A stretch of 64,000 bases of DNA from positions 9,690,501-9,754,500 of the forward strand of contig NZ_CP088285.1 of the NCBI RefSeq assembly GCF_011516645.4, in the 5' to 3' direction. Under the pieces are notes generated by a model. That model was not told where the DNA came from and did no database searches. It was given only the letters and a program-made list of their open reading frames with translations. The DNA is from Bradyrhizobium septentrionale. GTDB lineage: Bacteria; Pseudomonadota; Alphaproteobacteria; Rhizobiales; Xanthobacteraceae. How positions within the stretch are numbered: position 1 is the stretch's first letter; the number at the start of each line of letters is the position of its first letter. Made by a program: the position numbers and the translations under genes. Below, in pieces: positions 1 through 8,841 of the stretch.

Positions 1-140
1 GACTCGAGAGAGGAAGGTTCATCTGGCCATCGGTTGCCGGTGAATCGGTAACGATCTCTCCGGCGCAATTGAGCTATCTGTTGTCCGGGATCGATTGGCG
101 CAACCCTCAAGAAACCCAGCGTCCGACGCGGGTCGGTTAG
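1..140 (+). CDS. tnpB: IS66 accessory protein TnpB, C-terminal part
   Basis: The reading frame from base 3 encodes about 45 residues with the classic TnpB ending: LERGRFIWPS, then LSYLLSGIDWRNPQ, then a TAG stop. The same motif ends the complete TnpB of the IS66 copy near 47.4 kb. TnpB is an accessory protein of unknown biochemical role that IS66 elements need to transpose. The start is cut off by the window edge, not by a mutation that can be seen here. Confidence 0.85.
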   Translation, partial: LERGRFIWPSVAGESVTISPAQLSYLLSGIDWRNPQETQRPTRVG

Positions 141-187
141 TCGTTTTGCAGGTTTGAATCTGCTGCTTGATCTGATTCAATGGCTTC

Positions 188-1840
188 GTGATATCAAAGC
201 CGGACGATCTTCCATCGGACCTTGTCAGTGCCCTGGCGGCGCTGCAGGCCGAGCGTGAGGCGCGGCTGCGAGCTGAGGCGATGGCTGCCAGCGCGCAGGC
301 GGAGCTGTCGAACAACGAGGCGCTGGTCGCGCATCTCGAGCTGCGGATCGAGAAGCTCAAACGCGAACTGTACGGGCAGCGCTCCGAGCGCACGGCGCGG
401 CTGCTCGAGCAGTTGGAACTGGAGCTCGAAGACCTCGTCGCCACGGCGAGCGAGGATGAGCTTGCGGCGCAGGCCGCAGCGGCGAAGACGCAGAACGTCC
501 GCCCCTTCACGCGCAAGCGGCCGGTGCGCAAGCCTTGGCCGGACGACATCGAACACGAGCGCGTCGTCATTGACGCTCCGACGAGCTGCGCCTGCTGCGG
601 CGGATCGCGGCTGGCGAAGGTCGGCGAGGATGTGACCAAGACGCTGGAGGAGATCCCGCGTCGCTTCAAGGTCATCGAGACAGTGCGCGAGAAGTTCACC
701 TGCCGCGATTGCGAGAAGATCAGCCAGCCGCCTGCGCCGTTCCATGCCACGCCGCGCGGCTTCATCGGCCCACAATTGCTGGCGACGATCCTGTTCGACA
801 AGTTCGGCATGCATATCCCGCTCAACCGCCAGAGTGCGCGCTTTAAGGCCGAGAGGATCGATTTGCCGCTGTCGACGCTGGCCGACCAGGTCGGCCACGG
901 GACCTTCGCCGTCATGCCACTCTTCCACTTGATCGAACGCCATGTGCTCGCTGCTGAGCGCCTTCATGGCGATGACACCACCATCCGTATCCTGGCGAAG
1001 GGCAAGTGCACGACCGGGCGGATCTGGACTTATGTGCGGGATGACCGGCCCTTTGCCGGGCCTGCGCCGCCGGCGGCGGTCTATTACGCCTCGAGCGACC
1101 GACGAGGCGAGCATCCGCAGAAGCATCTGGCCGCCTTCGCCGGCATCCTGCAAGCCGATTGCTACAACGGCTTCGAGCCGCTGTTCGACCCGCAGAAGAA
1201 GGTGCTGCCGATTACGCCGGCGTTTTGCTTCGCCCATGCGCGGCGGGGCTTCTTCGAGCTGGCTGACATCGAGAAGAATGCCCGGGAAGGCAAGAGAGGT
1301 AAACCGGTCTCTCCGATCGCGCTGGAGGCGGTCAGGCGCCTGGATGTGTTGTTCGAGATCGAGCGCGCCATTAACGGCTGCGGCGCCGAAGAGCGGCGCG
1401 CCGTGCGCCAGGAAAAGAGCAAGCCGCTCCTCGGGGACATGCACGCCTGGTTGCTGCGTGAGCGCGAAACCCTCTCTCGCTCCTCCGAGGTCCTGAAGCC
1501 TATGAATTACATGCTCAGGCGCTGGGACGACTTCGCCCGCTTCCTCGACGATGGCAGGATCTGCTTGACCAACAATTGTGCTGAGCGCGCATTGAGAGGC
1601 ATCGCCTTGGGAAGGCGCAACTGGACCTTCGCCGGCAGCCAGCGTGGTGCCGACCGTGCCGCCATCATGCTGACGATGATCACGACCTGTCGTCTCAACG
1701 ACGTCGATCCGAAAGCCTGGCTCGCCGACGTCCTCGCCCGTATCGCCGATCTTCCCGCATCGCGTCTGCACGAATTGCTGCCCTGGGAATGGAAGCTCCT
1801 GCGCCAAGCCGACAAGCCCGCCGATCAGCAGGCCGCCTGA
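188..1840 (+). CDS. tnpC: IS66 family transposase TnpC
   Basis: Full-length IS66 transposase of 550 residues from a GTG start. The order is typical. There is an N-terminal coiled coil (about residues 15-75, with LELRIEKLKREL) and a zinc-binding CxxC segment (SCACCGG near 133, FTCRDCE near 170). A DDE catalytic core follows, with LHGDDT, ADCYNGFEPLF and the late LTNNCAERALRG carrying the last Glu. It catalyses cut-and-paste transposition of the element. It starts 47 bases after the tnpB stop, as expected for the tnpABC order. No internal stop or frameshift is visible, so it may be active if the left end is intact. Confidence 0.93.
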   Translation: MISKPDDLPSDLVSALAALQAEREARLRAEAMAASAQAELSNNEALVAHLELRIEKLKRELYGQRSERTARLLEQLELELEDLVATASEDELAAQAAAAKTQNVRPFTRKRPVRKPWPDDIEHERVVIDAPTSCACCGGSRLAKVGEDVTKTLEEIPRRFKVIETVREKFTCRDCEKISQPPAPFHATPRGFIGPQLLATILFDKFGMHIPLNRQSARFKAERIDLPLSTLADQVGHGTFAVMPLFHLIERHVLAAERLHGDDTTIRILAKGKCTTGRIWTYVRDDRPFAGPAPPAAVYYASSDRRGEHPQKHLAAFAGILQADCYNGFEPLFDPQKKVLPITPAFCFAHARRGFFELADIEKNAREGKRGKPVSPIALEAVRRLDVLFEIERAINGCGAEERRAVRQEKSKPLLGDMHAWLLRERETLSRSSEVLKPMNYMLRRWDDFARFLDDGRICLTNNCAERALRGIALGRRNWTFAGSQRGADRAAIMLTMITTCRLNDVDPKAWLADVLARIADLPASRLHELLPWEWKLLRQADKPADQQAA

Positions 1841-1918
1841 CCTTCACGCAAACGCCATCATAGAGCTCGCCGTACCCGCGCGCATGCGTCCATCACGCGG
1901 TCCTCGTCGTATGCGTAC

Positions 1919-2153
1919 CGTCTGTCTCGTCCTGTCCAAACACGGCATGCTCGCGCATCTGGCCGGATCGCTCTCCGACATTCGCCAACATGCGATCATC
2001 AACGCCCTCATCATTCTGGCCGCCTTTTTGACCTGGGCATCAGGAACGATGTGGCCGGATGTGCTTGTCGCGCTTGGAATTCTGTGCGCGAACGCTTGTG
2101 CCGCCGAGCATATATGGCTTGCTGCGCGGGAGTTGCCGTCGATCGAGGCATGA
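1919..2153 (+). pseudogene. Remnant of a cation-diffusion-facilitator-like membrane protein
   Basis: About 77 residues continue in frame from the IS end to a stop. They contain a transmembrane-like pair: INALIILAAFLTWASGT, then WPDVLVALGI. In the cation diffusion facilitator family a segment of this shape (helix, short polar turn with WPD, helix) is found around TM5-TM6. The 5' part is absent and the IS66 terminus abuts directly, so this looks like a gene truncated by the insertion. The family call rests on a short pattern and is tentative; another membrane protein is possible. Confidence 0.4.
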
Positions 2154-2157
2154 CTCG

Positions 2158-2565
2158 TTAAGGCGGGTTATTTTCGGCTCGCGAAACGAGCTTTCCCTGC
2201 GATGCCTTGTGATGATACTGCAGCGCGATCAAAAGACTTTTCAGACCTCGCAGAGGCCATAGCGTGACTGTCAGGATCAACGGGATCCACAGCACCGCGT
2301 GGACCCAATACGGCGGTCGATATTTGACCTCCGTCAACAGAGCCGCCCCTACGACAATAGCGCCAGCGATCATGATGACGAATATGGCAGGCCCATCGCC
2401 GGAGTCGGCAAAGCTGAAATCGAGACCGCACACGTCGCACTTTGATTTCAGGGTCAAGAACCCCTCGAACAGCTTTCCCTTGCCGCAGCGCGGACATCGG
2501 CACAGAAGGCCGGCGACATATGGCGACGGCGTTTTTTCCGAGATCTGCTTGTCCGAGACTTCCAT
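2158..2565 (-). CDS. DUF983 family zinc-ribbon membrane protein
   Basis: A protein of about 135 residues. It opens with a zinc ribbon: CRCPRCGKGKLF, then CDVCGLDF, two CxxC pairs some 20 residues apart. Two hydrophobic helices follow (AIFVIMIAGAIVVGAALL and WVHAVLWIPLILTVTLW). This is the layout of DUF983 (COG5349), a small inner-membrane family of unknown function that is common in alphaproteobacteria. I chose the Met of MEVSDKQ as start because homologues begin close to the zinc ribbon; an upstream Met would add 15 unlikely residues. The gene converges on the membrane-protein remnant to its left. Confidence 0.82.
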   Translation of the reverse strand: MEVSDKQISEKTPSPYVAGLLCRCPRCGKGKLFEGFLTLKSKCDVCGLDFSFADSGDGPAIFVIMIAGAIVVGAALLTEVKYRPPYWVHAVLWIPLILTVTLWPLRGLKSLLIALQYHHKASQGKLVSRAENNPP

Positions 2566-2619
2566 CTTTAGCTTTCTGCGCCTCGATTGGGCGACAACTG
2601 GCCAAGCCAACCCGGAACG

Positions 2620-3499
2620 CTAATAAGTGTGAGATTCCGCCAAACGTATGGAACTCACTGCTCCGGGCACGTCGACCGCCGTCACCTCGACGCGGGCTGT
2701 CTGCTGACGGTTGGGATAATCATCAAGATTGGCACCCACGGTCAGGCAGACAAGCGTCCGGCCGTCTTGTCCGCCCAACTGACACGCGACCGCATGCCGG
2801 CTCGGTACGTGAACGCGGTGTGTGATCCGCCCGCCCTGTTGCACGCGGACAAAAAAGCGACTGTCGGGCGGCGGCCGCCCAGACGGCGCTTTCAGCGTCC
2901 ACGCAGATGCCGAGCGGGCTCATCCCCACGAAGTTGGCGAAGACCTTTCGATGCAGCAACGCTCCGTCGCTGCCGATCTCGAACCCGAGAAGCCGATTTC
3001 CGAGCGTCTCCGCAACCAGCAGGTCATGCGAACCTGTGATTGCCAATCCGCTCGGATGCGCGACGTTGTCGGCGACCGATCGGACGTTGCCGTCCGGCGT
3101 TGCCAGAAGAACCCGGGCCGACGCGAAGCCGTCGGGTCCAGCAGCATCGGCGTCGAAACACGTCACATATGCGTTCCCATCGCGAGTGACGGCCAGGTCC
3201 CGTAGATATCCTGATGCAAGATCGGTCAAGTCGGCATGGATCGTCGGCTTGTCGGCACCGAGTTTCAGGATCAGCCTCTGGGTCATCGAGGCGACCAGTA
3301 GATCCCCATCAGGCAAAAAGCCAAGACCGAACGGTCGACTAGGTACGTCGGCAACGATTGTAACCTTGCCGTCCAGATCGATGCGGAAAATCTTTCCCGC
3401 GCGCACGTCGGATACCCATAAGGCACCCAGATGCCATCGAGGCGCCTTAAGGCGCGAGAATCCGCTTGCGAGTACACTGGTCTTCAGCGTTTTCATCAT
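2620..3499 (-). pseudogene. SMP-30/gluconolactonase family protein, frameshifted
   Basis: A six-bladed beta-propeller lactonase of the SMP-30/gluconolactonase/LRE family, about 292 residues if repaired. The first frame carries LWVSDVRAGKIFRID, RPFGLGFLPDGDLLVAS and GICVDAESAVWAAA, then goes out of frame. The other frame continues with the family's end, LGGQDGRTLVCLTVG. The switch lies at a run of six A (2851-2856, plus strand); five would restore the frame. The usual N-terminal LEGPRW, whose Glu binds the metal, reads LKAPRW here, so a metal ligand is also missing. Both changes point to decay, although the indel alone could be a sequencing error. RefSeq-type annotation would call it a lactonase; activity is doubtful. 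Confidence 0.72.
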
Positions 3500-3537
3500 C
3501 CCCCATCGGGAAATCCATCTTCGGATAGCTCAGGAGA

Positions 3538-3858
3538 TCATCGCGCTCGTTCCAAAGTCCGTGACGAAGAGGGCTTGGGCTGCTTCGTGTTCTTCATTTT
3601 TGGCTTCGTGACGTGCTCCCTGAGACGAACGCCCCGACCACCGGCCGAACTCGCAACTCCCGGATTGATCAATTCGATCCCGGCATTATCGAGTGCGGAA
3701 ACCAATTTCATCAGAGAATCGACGTTCCCGCGGATAACCCCGTCACTTGCTTCCATGCGCTGAATGGTGGGGACCGAAAGATCGGCCAGCTCGGCCATCT
3801 GCCGCTGGTCGATATTCAGAAGCGCGCGGGCGGCCCTGAGTTGGTTGGCCGTGATCAT
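3538..3858 (-). CDS. XRE-family helix-turn-helix regulator
   Basis: A 106-residue protein with a Cro/CI-type helix-turn-helix at about residues 4-60 (ANQLRAARALLNIDQRQMAELADLSVPTIQRME). A short dimerisation-like segment follows (IELINPG), then a basic tail rich in Lys and Arg. Proteins of this form are small DNA-binding regulators, often autoregulatory. It lies just downstream of the broken lactonase gene's start and on the same strand, but no operon logic is clear. The target is unknown. Confidence 0.85.
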   Translation of the reverse strand: MITANQLRAARALLNIDQRQMAELADLSVPTIQRMEASDGVIRGNVDSLMKLVSALDNAGIELINPGVASSAGGRGVRLREHVTKPKMKNTKQPKPSSSRTLERAR

Positions 3859-4129
3859 GAAATGGCGGGCTCCGATGAGATTCGCATTGAATATACCTAC
3901 ACCATCCGAATTACTGCTTCAAGCATCAATCTAGATACAAAATATATCACTGCCAAGCACCCGCTCTTTGAAGCGGATCGAGCCCTGGGCCCTTGTATCG
4001 AATTTTCATCGAGGAGTGCGGAAACATTGCCGTCGGCACCCGAAATAGTTGGCGCCCTGCAAATTGCATGATAAGCGACGTTTAATGCATGTATTCTGAT
4101 ATTCCAATCGTTGGGATGGGTTGCCTGCC

Positions 4130-4864
4130 GTGAAACTGCTGGGGCGATACCAAGGAAAGAACGGGCAGATCGATATCGTCGAATGCTCTTGGGACGGTAC
4201 GCGCGTGTACTTCGAAGATGGCGTAAGGCAGAGTCAGGCAACGCCTAACGGCGAAAGCGTCTTCACCTATGTCAAACTCATGGACCAACTGCTATCCCGC
4301 TCCGAACAAATCCTCGTCCTGGGCTGCGGCGGCGGAAATCTTGCGACGCGGCTCTGGCGTTGCGGCAAGAGATTGACCATCGTCGACATTAACCCGATCA
4401 GTTTCGTGCTCGCGCACAGATATTTCGATCTACCGGACGAATTGCCCTGCATCGTCTCCGACTTTCGAAAATTCGTTTTCGATGACCGCGCTTATTACGA
4501 CGGCATTGCGATCGACGTCGGCGGACCGGGATTCCGTTTCGCGGAGGAGTTCGATGTGGAGATCTGCGACGCTATCCGCGCCCGTCTGGCACCGGGCGGC
4601 CGGATCGTGATGAACATAATGGTCGCGCACGACATTGATCCGACACCCGACCGGATCGCAGCCAGACTTGCCGGTGAACAACTGCGGACATGGATCGTCG
4701 ACGAGCAATTCATCGAGGACCGCAATGCTGTCATCGCCTGCATCCCCGAGAAGACGTTGGGTTCACGGGCAGCGCTCGATCGCGTGATGCGCCATAGCCA
4801 TGAACGCTGGGCGATCCGTCGCGGAAGATTGCGAAGCAGCGATCTCGCCCGTGAATCGCGCTAG
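4130..4864 (+). CDS. Spermidine-synthase-like methyltransferase-fold protein
   Basis: A protein of about 244 residues with the Rossmann fold of spermidine synthases. The nucleotide-binding glycine loop is ILVLGCGGGNLATRLW, followed by LTIVDINP, whose Asp normally contacts the substrate, and later a beta strand with IAIDVGGPG. A true SpeE has a gate-keeping region with YHE and DG(Q)xG motifs, which I do not see, so polyamine synthesis is not assured. Start choice: GTG preceded by GGGATGGG about 9 bases upstream; a TTG three codons earlier is also open. It stands alone, facing away from the XRE gene. Many alphaproteobacterial genomes carry such SpeE-like proteins of unknown substrate. Confidence 0.7.
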   Translation: MKLLGRYQGKNGQIDIVECSWDGTRVYFEDGVRQSQATPNGESVFTYVKLMDQLLSRSEQILVLGCGGGNLATRLWRCGKRLTIVDINPISFVLAHRYFDLPDELPCIVSDFRKFVFDDRAYYDGIAIDVGGPGFRFAEEFDVEICDAIRARLAPGGRIVMNIMVAHDIDPTPDRIAARLAGEQLRTWIVDEQFIEDRNAVIACIPEKTLGSRAALDRVMRHSHERWAIRRGRLRSSDLARESR

Positions 4865-4984
4865 TGTCGGAGCTTCCGGCAGACTGACGCGAGACGTGGA
4901 TATCAGGCATCAGGCTTGTGACCTCCCGAATTAGGAGGCTCTTGATCTTGTCTTCAAAACTTCAGCGATTTAATAGCGAGGTCG

Positions 4985-5338
4985 ATGATGGACGATGGAA
5001 TGAAATGCCCGAAATGTAGTTCTGAGCATGCTTATCAAGATCGCGGCCTATGGATTTGCCCGGAATGCGCGCATGAGTGGAGTGCAGAGAATAGCGGCAT
5101 GGCCGAGATCTCGCGAGAACCGAACGTGCGCGATGCTCACGGCAGTGTGCTTTCGGACGGAGACAGCGTCATCGTGATCAAAGACCTGAAGGTCAAGGGG
5201 GCGTCATCGGTCGTCAAAGGGGGGACCAAAGTCAAGAAGATCCGCCTAACTGAGGCGACTGACGGACATAATATCGCCTGCAAGATAGACGGGATCGGCG
5301 CGATGAATTTGAAGTCGGAGTTCGTGAAAAAAGCCTAG
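4985..5338 (+). CDS. yjdM: Zinc-ribbon protein YjdM (PhnA family)
   Basis: A 117-residue protein matching the YjdM/PhnA family. An N-terminal zinc ribbon ([21 protein letters not shown]) is followed by a small beta-barrel domain with [17 protein letters not shown] and [17 protein letters not shown], both hallmarks of the family. The name PhnA in older annotation confuses it with phosphonoacetate hydrolase, which it is not; the cellular role is unsettled. A CCTCC...GGAGG inverted repeat lies upstream around 4922-4938. Confidence 0.92.
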   Translation: MMDDGMKCPKCSSEHAYQDRGLWICPECAHEWSAENSGMAEISREPNVRDAHGSVLSDGDSVIVIKDLKVKGASSVVKGGTKVKKIRLTEATDGHNIACKIDGIGAMNLKSEFVKKA

Positions 5339-5894
5339 CTCCGCGCTTTCTTTGATCTGAAAGCCCAAGGGGCGCTTGCGCGCGGGGCTGCTTCCGGAGC
5401 TTGCGCATGTTCGACGTCTACCTAGACTAATCTACCAAGCGTCTAGGGGAGCGTTGGTTGCGGGATATGCAACCATCTCAAGTTGCTCTTCAAGGCCGCA
5501 ACCGCGCGCACGGTGGGAGGTCTCGCTCAGTTCGCGGTGAAGGATCAGCCAGATGACCCGCGCGAAGGAAGGACTCGTTTTCCAAGCGGTTGACGCTGCG
5601 ACCTGTTTCATGCGGGAACGGACGATTATTTCCTCTGATGTGTCCATCCGGCCTGGGACAGAGGCAGCACTGAATTCCTTCTTTGCGGCCTCCGATGGCC
5701 AAATGCGGTTTTTGGAGTGGCGTGTCGATGAGGCCAGGACATAGCGCATTGACGCGAAATGTCGGCTTTGAACCATTCGAGGCTTCCAGTCTTCGTCAGT
5801 CCGTTCACGGCGTGTATCCCAGCGCACTAAGTTGGGGGTCTCAGGTCGGGATCGCACCTACGTTTCTCGGGCTATTCAAATCCCTACGGGGTAT
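5339..5894. other. Gene-poor stretch, nothing recognised
   Basis: Short open frames occur on both strands, but none has a recognisable domain or a convincing ribosome binding site. Their compositions look like antisense shadows. I see no tRNA, repeat array or insertion-sequence end here. The MarR operator candidate begins at its right edge. Confidence 0.5.
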
Positions 5895-5906
5895 TTAGGT
5901 TCCTAA
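5895..5906. promoter_or_regulatory. Candidate MarR operator (TTAGGTTCCTAA)
   Basis: Inverted repeat TTAGG-TT-CCTAA lies 43 bases before the MarR start codon. A copy with one mismatch (TTTGGTTCCTAA) lies about 30 bases before hpaE, and another (TTAGGTTCCAAA) lies between hpaE and the LysR gene. The shared sequence at regulator and target suggests autoregulation plus control of the hpa operon. This is inferred from sequence match only. Confidence 0.5.
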
Positions 5907-5948
5907 GGATTTCGGTTATAGCAAATCTAATTTTGGTGAAGGGAACTC

Positions 5949-6533
5949 ATGAGCAAGAAACACTCGCCTCCTGGTCCGAAGCCGACGTCGGGCTCGGATG
6001 ATTTCGATAAGAGCATCGGCTATTTGATTGCCGATACCGCGCGTTTCGTGAAGCGTTCATTGTATATCAGGATCGGCCAACACGGTGTCCGAGGCGCTTA
6101 CTGGCAGGTCCTGCATTCGCTCTGGCAAGAAGACGGCGTCACCCAGCGCGAGCTCAGCAACCGGCTCGGGTTGACGGAGCCGTCCGTCCTGGAGATGCTT
6201 CGGGCGATGGAACGCGAGGGTCTGGTTCGGCGTGAGCGGGATATGGTCGACCGACGCAAGACTGGGGTTTATCTCACCGACACCGCCAAAAAGCTCGAGA
6301 CGAAGCTGATGAAAATTGCGGAGGCCAACGGCGCAATGATGACTCGGCACGTCTCTCGGGCAGACGAAGCCAAGCTGCGGCAGGTACTCCAGATCATCCG
6401 TCAAACACTGGCCGACGACGTGGATGCGCTAGTAGCGGGCCAACAGTCGGCCAAGGCTCTGGCGCTGATCAAGACTCAGAAACTTGAGACCGCCGTCCCT
6501 AACATCAAAAAGCGGGGCGTGCGCGGCACGTGA
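5949..6533 (+). CDS. MarR-family regulator, HpaR-like
   Basis: A 194-residue MarR protein. The winged helix-turn-helix spans about residues 45-125: VTQRELSNRLGLTEPSVLEMLRAMEREGLVRRERDMVDRRKTGVYLT, with the DxRxxxVxLT-type basic wing. MarR proteins repress transport or catabolic genes until an aromatic ligand binds. HpaR, the repressor of the 4-hydroxyphenylacetate meta pathway, belongs to this family, and the adjacent genes encode that pathway, so the role is likely the same. The gene converges with the MFS gene. The basic N-terminal extension and the tail after residue 160 are longer than in the E. coli protein. Confidence 0.82.
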   Translation: MSKKHSPPGPKPTSGSDDFDKSIGYLIADTARFVKRSLYIRIGQHGVRGAYWQVLHSLWQEDGVTQRELSNRLGLTEPSVLEMLRAMEREGLVRRERDMVDRRKTGVYLTDTAKKLETKLMKIAEANGAMMTRHVSRADEAKLRQVLQIIRQTLADDVDALVAGQQSAKALALIKTQKLETAVPNIKKRGVRGT

Positions 6534-6637
6534 CACAAATCGCAAAAAGAACGCAAGGACGATCATCTGAAGGCCGCTCTCGATTCTTGCCGCCGCAGCG
6601 CAGTTGTCGTCAATGTCGCGCACTCCTTAGACCCGGC

Positions 6638-7810
6638 CTATTGCGAAGGCACGACCCTAAGGGCGCGTGACCGGGCGGTAATGTACCGAGCCACGGCGAT
6701 GCATGCGACGTAGATTCCTGCGGACAACAACCCGACCGCCTGGAAATTGCCATCGCCTACGACAGCCGCGGCGGCAAAGGGACCGAGACCCGCGCCGACG
6801 AATATCGCGGTATTGGCCAATCCGGTCAGGCGACCCGACGGGTCAAGATCCGTGCTCAGCACGAACATATAAGTCAGGCCGAAGAACCGGACCGTCATCA
6901 GCAACGCGATGCCGCTGGCATACGCTAGCCCACTTTGCCCATAGACCGTCAGGAGAGAGGCAGTGATCGCCCCAGTAAACGCTATCAGTTGCGCCATCCA
7001 TTGATTGAGCCGGCTGCCGACGAAGCCTGCGATCGCGGCCCCCAACGCGCCAAGCAAGGTACTGACGCCCAGAATCATCCCGATATTATGATCTGACAAG
7101 CCGAGGTCGTTGCCAATGCGCTCTTGGTAACTCCACAACGATGTATGGCCTCCGAATACCAGCGCAAACAAGAGCAGGAGCAAGATAGCGTGCTTACCAA
7201 GCCCGGCGGGGTTGGCGGTGGCCGCAGCTAGCGGCAAATCTCGGATGTCCGCCGGACCGCGCGGAATGACCCGAAGCAGCGGCAACACCACCAGCGCCAT
7301 CACGGCGAACAACCCGAACACTGCCGCTACCCCGCCGGCATCGGTCATCATGGGCTCAAGCCCCATCGTGAGGGCGCCTCCCAACATCAACACGATGTTG
7401 ATCGTTGCAAAAGTGCGGTCCTTGTTGCTACGAAGCGCAGCGGTCGCATACACCACAGCCTGGATCACGCCCCCGGCCAAGCCGGCGGTAAAGCGCGCGA
7501 CGGCAAGCCAGATGAACGCGGTGACCAAAGCACTTGCGATGCTTGCGGCAAGCAGTAGCAGAACGGTACAGAGGCAGAGAAGACGCCGGTCCAATCGGTT
7601 CATCGAAAGCGCCGCAACGCAGCTACCGATACCAGCAGCAACGAACTCGGTGCCGAACAAGATTCCGACATCCGGCCAAGAGATACCAAGATCAGCGACC
7701 AGGACGCCGCCGATCTGGGGCTGCAGCTGCAAAGTGCCGAGGCTGCACAGCATCAGCCAGGATAAGACGCCAAGCGTAGCAACATTGTTGACCGAGCTAT
7801 CTTTCTTCAC
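6638..7810 (-). CDS. MFS transporter, probably for an aromatic or related acid
   Basis: A 390-residue major facilitator protein with about 12 hydrophobic helices. Recognisable pieces are WLMLCSLGTLQLQPQIGGVL in helix 1, the MNRLDRRLLCL loop between helices 2 and 3, and a long central loop rich in Pro and Arg (RVIPRGPADIRDLP) separating two six-helix halves. It sits in the inner membrane and moves small solutes by proton coupling or uniport. It lies downstream of and on the same strand as the hpa genes, with a gap of about 230 bases, so it may serve uptake of the pathway's substrate as HpaX does in enterobacteria. The substrate cannot be read from the sequence. Confidence 0.8.
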   Translation of the reverse strand: MKKDSSVNNVATLGVLSWLMLCSLGTLQLQPQIGGVLVADLGISWPDVGILFGTEFVAAGIGSCVAALSMNRLDRRLLCLCTVLLLLAASIASALVTAFIWLAVARFTAGLAGGVIQAVVYATAALRSNKDRTFATINIVLMLGGALTMGLEPMMTDAGGVAAVFGLFAVMALVVLPLLRVIPRGPADIRDLPLAAATANPAGLGKHAILLLLLFALVFGGHTSLWSYQERIGNDLGLSDHNIGMILGVSTLLGALGAAIAGFVGSRLNQWMAQLIAFTGAITASLLTVYGQSGLAYASGIALLMTVRFFGLTYMFVLSTDLDPSGRLTGLANTAIFVGAGLGPFAAAAVVGDGNFQAVGLLSAGIYVACIAVARYITARSRALRVVPSQ

Positions 7811-8044
7811 GTCTCCCTCCTGTTACGTCCGAGGTGACGATCGGCATCATGTCCACCGGACTTCAACATCCTGTGGAGTTGCCAGACCCTCGTCCTAGAC
7901 TCTTGTCGGCCCTCAGTCGGCGCGTGCGCGGCACGGGAGAGCCGCGCACGCGCCTTCCCTGCCGCACTGCTTCTTCAGCCGGCAGAACCGATGCTTATTA
8001 AGCGTTGCTTAGGCGTCCAAGACGCCTTGTTGCTGCGCGCGGAG

Positions 8045-8836
8045 CTACACGAAATCCACGGCCACGTCGCCCAGACCACCGCTAAAGCGCGCCACGATCT
8101 TGTCGCCCGGCTTGACAGGCGCCGCACGCACGAACGAGCCAGACAAGACCAGCTCGCCCGGTTCAAAACCGACACCAAACGCGCTAAGCTTGTTGGCCAG
8201 CCAGGCAACGGATGTAACCGGACTTCCCAAAACGGCCGACGACAACCCTTTCTCGATGACATCGCCGTTGCGAACGAGCTCTCCGCTGATATCGCGGACA
8301 TCGATCTGGTCCAGCCGGCGCGGATTGCTGCCGACAATAACGCCGCCGATGGCTGCGAGATCTGCAACCGTATCGATGAAGCTCAGCCCCTGGCTGCGAT
8401 TGATACGGAACTCAACCATCTCGATCGCTGGCAGGACAAAGTCGGTAGCGCGAATGACGTCGACCGCAGTCACGTTCGGTCCCCTAAGAGCTTTCTTCAT
8501 CACGAATGCGATCTCGATTTCGACCATCGGATCGAAGCAATCGGAGGTACGAATTTCCGAGGCTTCCGCGATATGCATGTAGTCCAGCATTGCGCTGAAA
8601 TCGGGCTCTGTCGCTCCGGCCAGTTGCTGCATCGCCTTCGACGTTAGACCAACCTTGTAGCCGGTCACTCTGGCACCGGTGCTCAACTTCTGATCGATGA
8701 AGCGCTGCTGGATCGCGTAGGCGTCTTCAATGCGGATAAGAGGATACGTCGTGGTGAGTGGCGGGATCTGCCGCCTCGTTTCGTAGACATTGGCGATCTC
8801 CTCAAAGATTGATTGGCGCGTTTGTTCGCTGAGCAT
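8045..8836 (-). CDS. hpaH: 2-oxo-hept-4-ene-1,7-dioate hydratase
   Basis: A 263-residue member of the 2-keto-4-pentenoate hydratase family. Family signatures are GYKVGLTSKAMQ, the metal-binding MVEIEIAFVMKK (two Glu), and GVVVGSNPR-like GGVIVGSNPRRL. It adds water to 2-oxo-hept-4-ene-1,7-dioate using Mg2+ in the cytoplasm, giving the aldol substrate for HpaI, whose gene lies 5 bases upstream. Length and neighbours fit HpaH/HpcG rather than the catechol-pathway enzymes XylJ or DmpE, which act on shorter acids. It is the last gene of the five-gene meta-cleavage set. Confidence 0.88.
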   Translation of the reverse strand: MLSEQTRQSIFEEIANVYETRRQIPPLTTTYPLIRIEDAYAIQQRFIDQKLSTGARVTGYKVGLTSKAMQQLAGATEPDFSAMLDYMHIAEASEIRTSDCFDPMVEIEIAFVMKKALRGPNVTAVDVIRATDFVLPAIEMVEFRINRSQGLSFIDTVADLAAIGGVIVGSNPRRLDQIDVRDISGELVRNGDVIEKGLSSAVLGSPVTSVAWLANKLSAFGVGFEPGELVLSGSFVRAAPVKPGDKIVARFSGGLGDVAVDFV

Positions 8837-8841
8837 GGTAC

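Larger units (their letters stand above)
1..1918 (+). mobile_element. IS66-family element, right part only
   Basis: This is the right-hand portion of an IS66-type element. It holds the end of tnpB and a full tnpC. The proposed right terminus reads ATGCGTAC at 1911-1918. Inverted, this gives GTACGCAT, the same first 8 bases as the terminal repeat of the complete IS66 copy at 45677-48183, which supports placing the end here. The left end lies outside the window, so target duplication cannot be tested. The sequence that follows looks like the inside of a truncated membrane-protein gene. Confidence 0.75.

Noticed and set aside
194..1807. Long open frame antisense to the IS66 transposase
   Set aside because: It mirrors the transposase in a GC-rich gene, has no domain and no ribosome site; the sense frame has all IS66 motifs.
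5432..5857. 141-codon frame on the minus strand between yjdM and the MarR gene
   Set aside because: Charged, repetitive composition without any known domain, overlapped by equally open frames on the plus strand.
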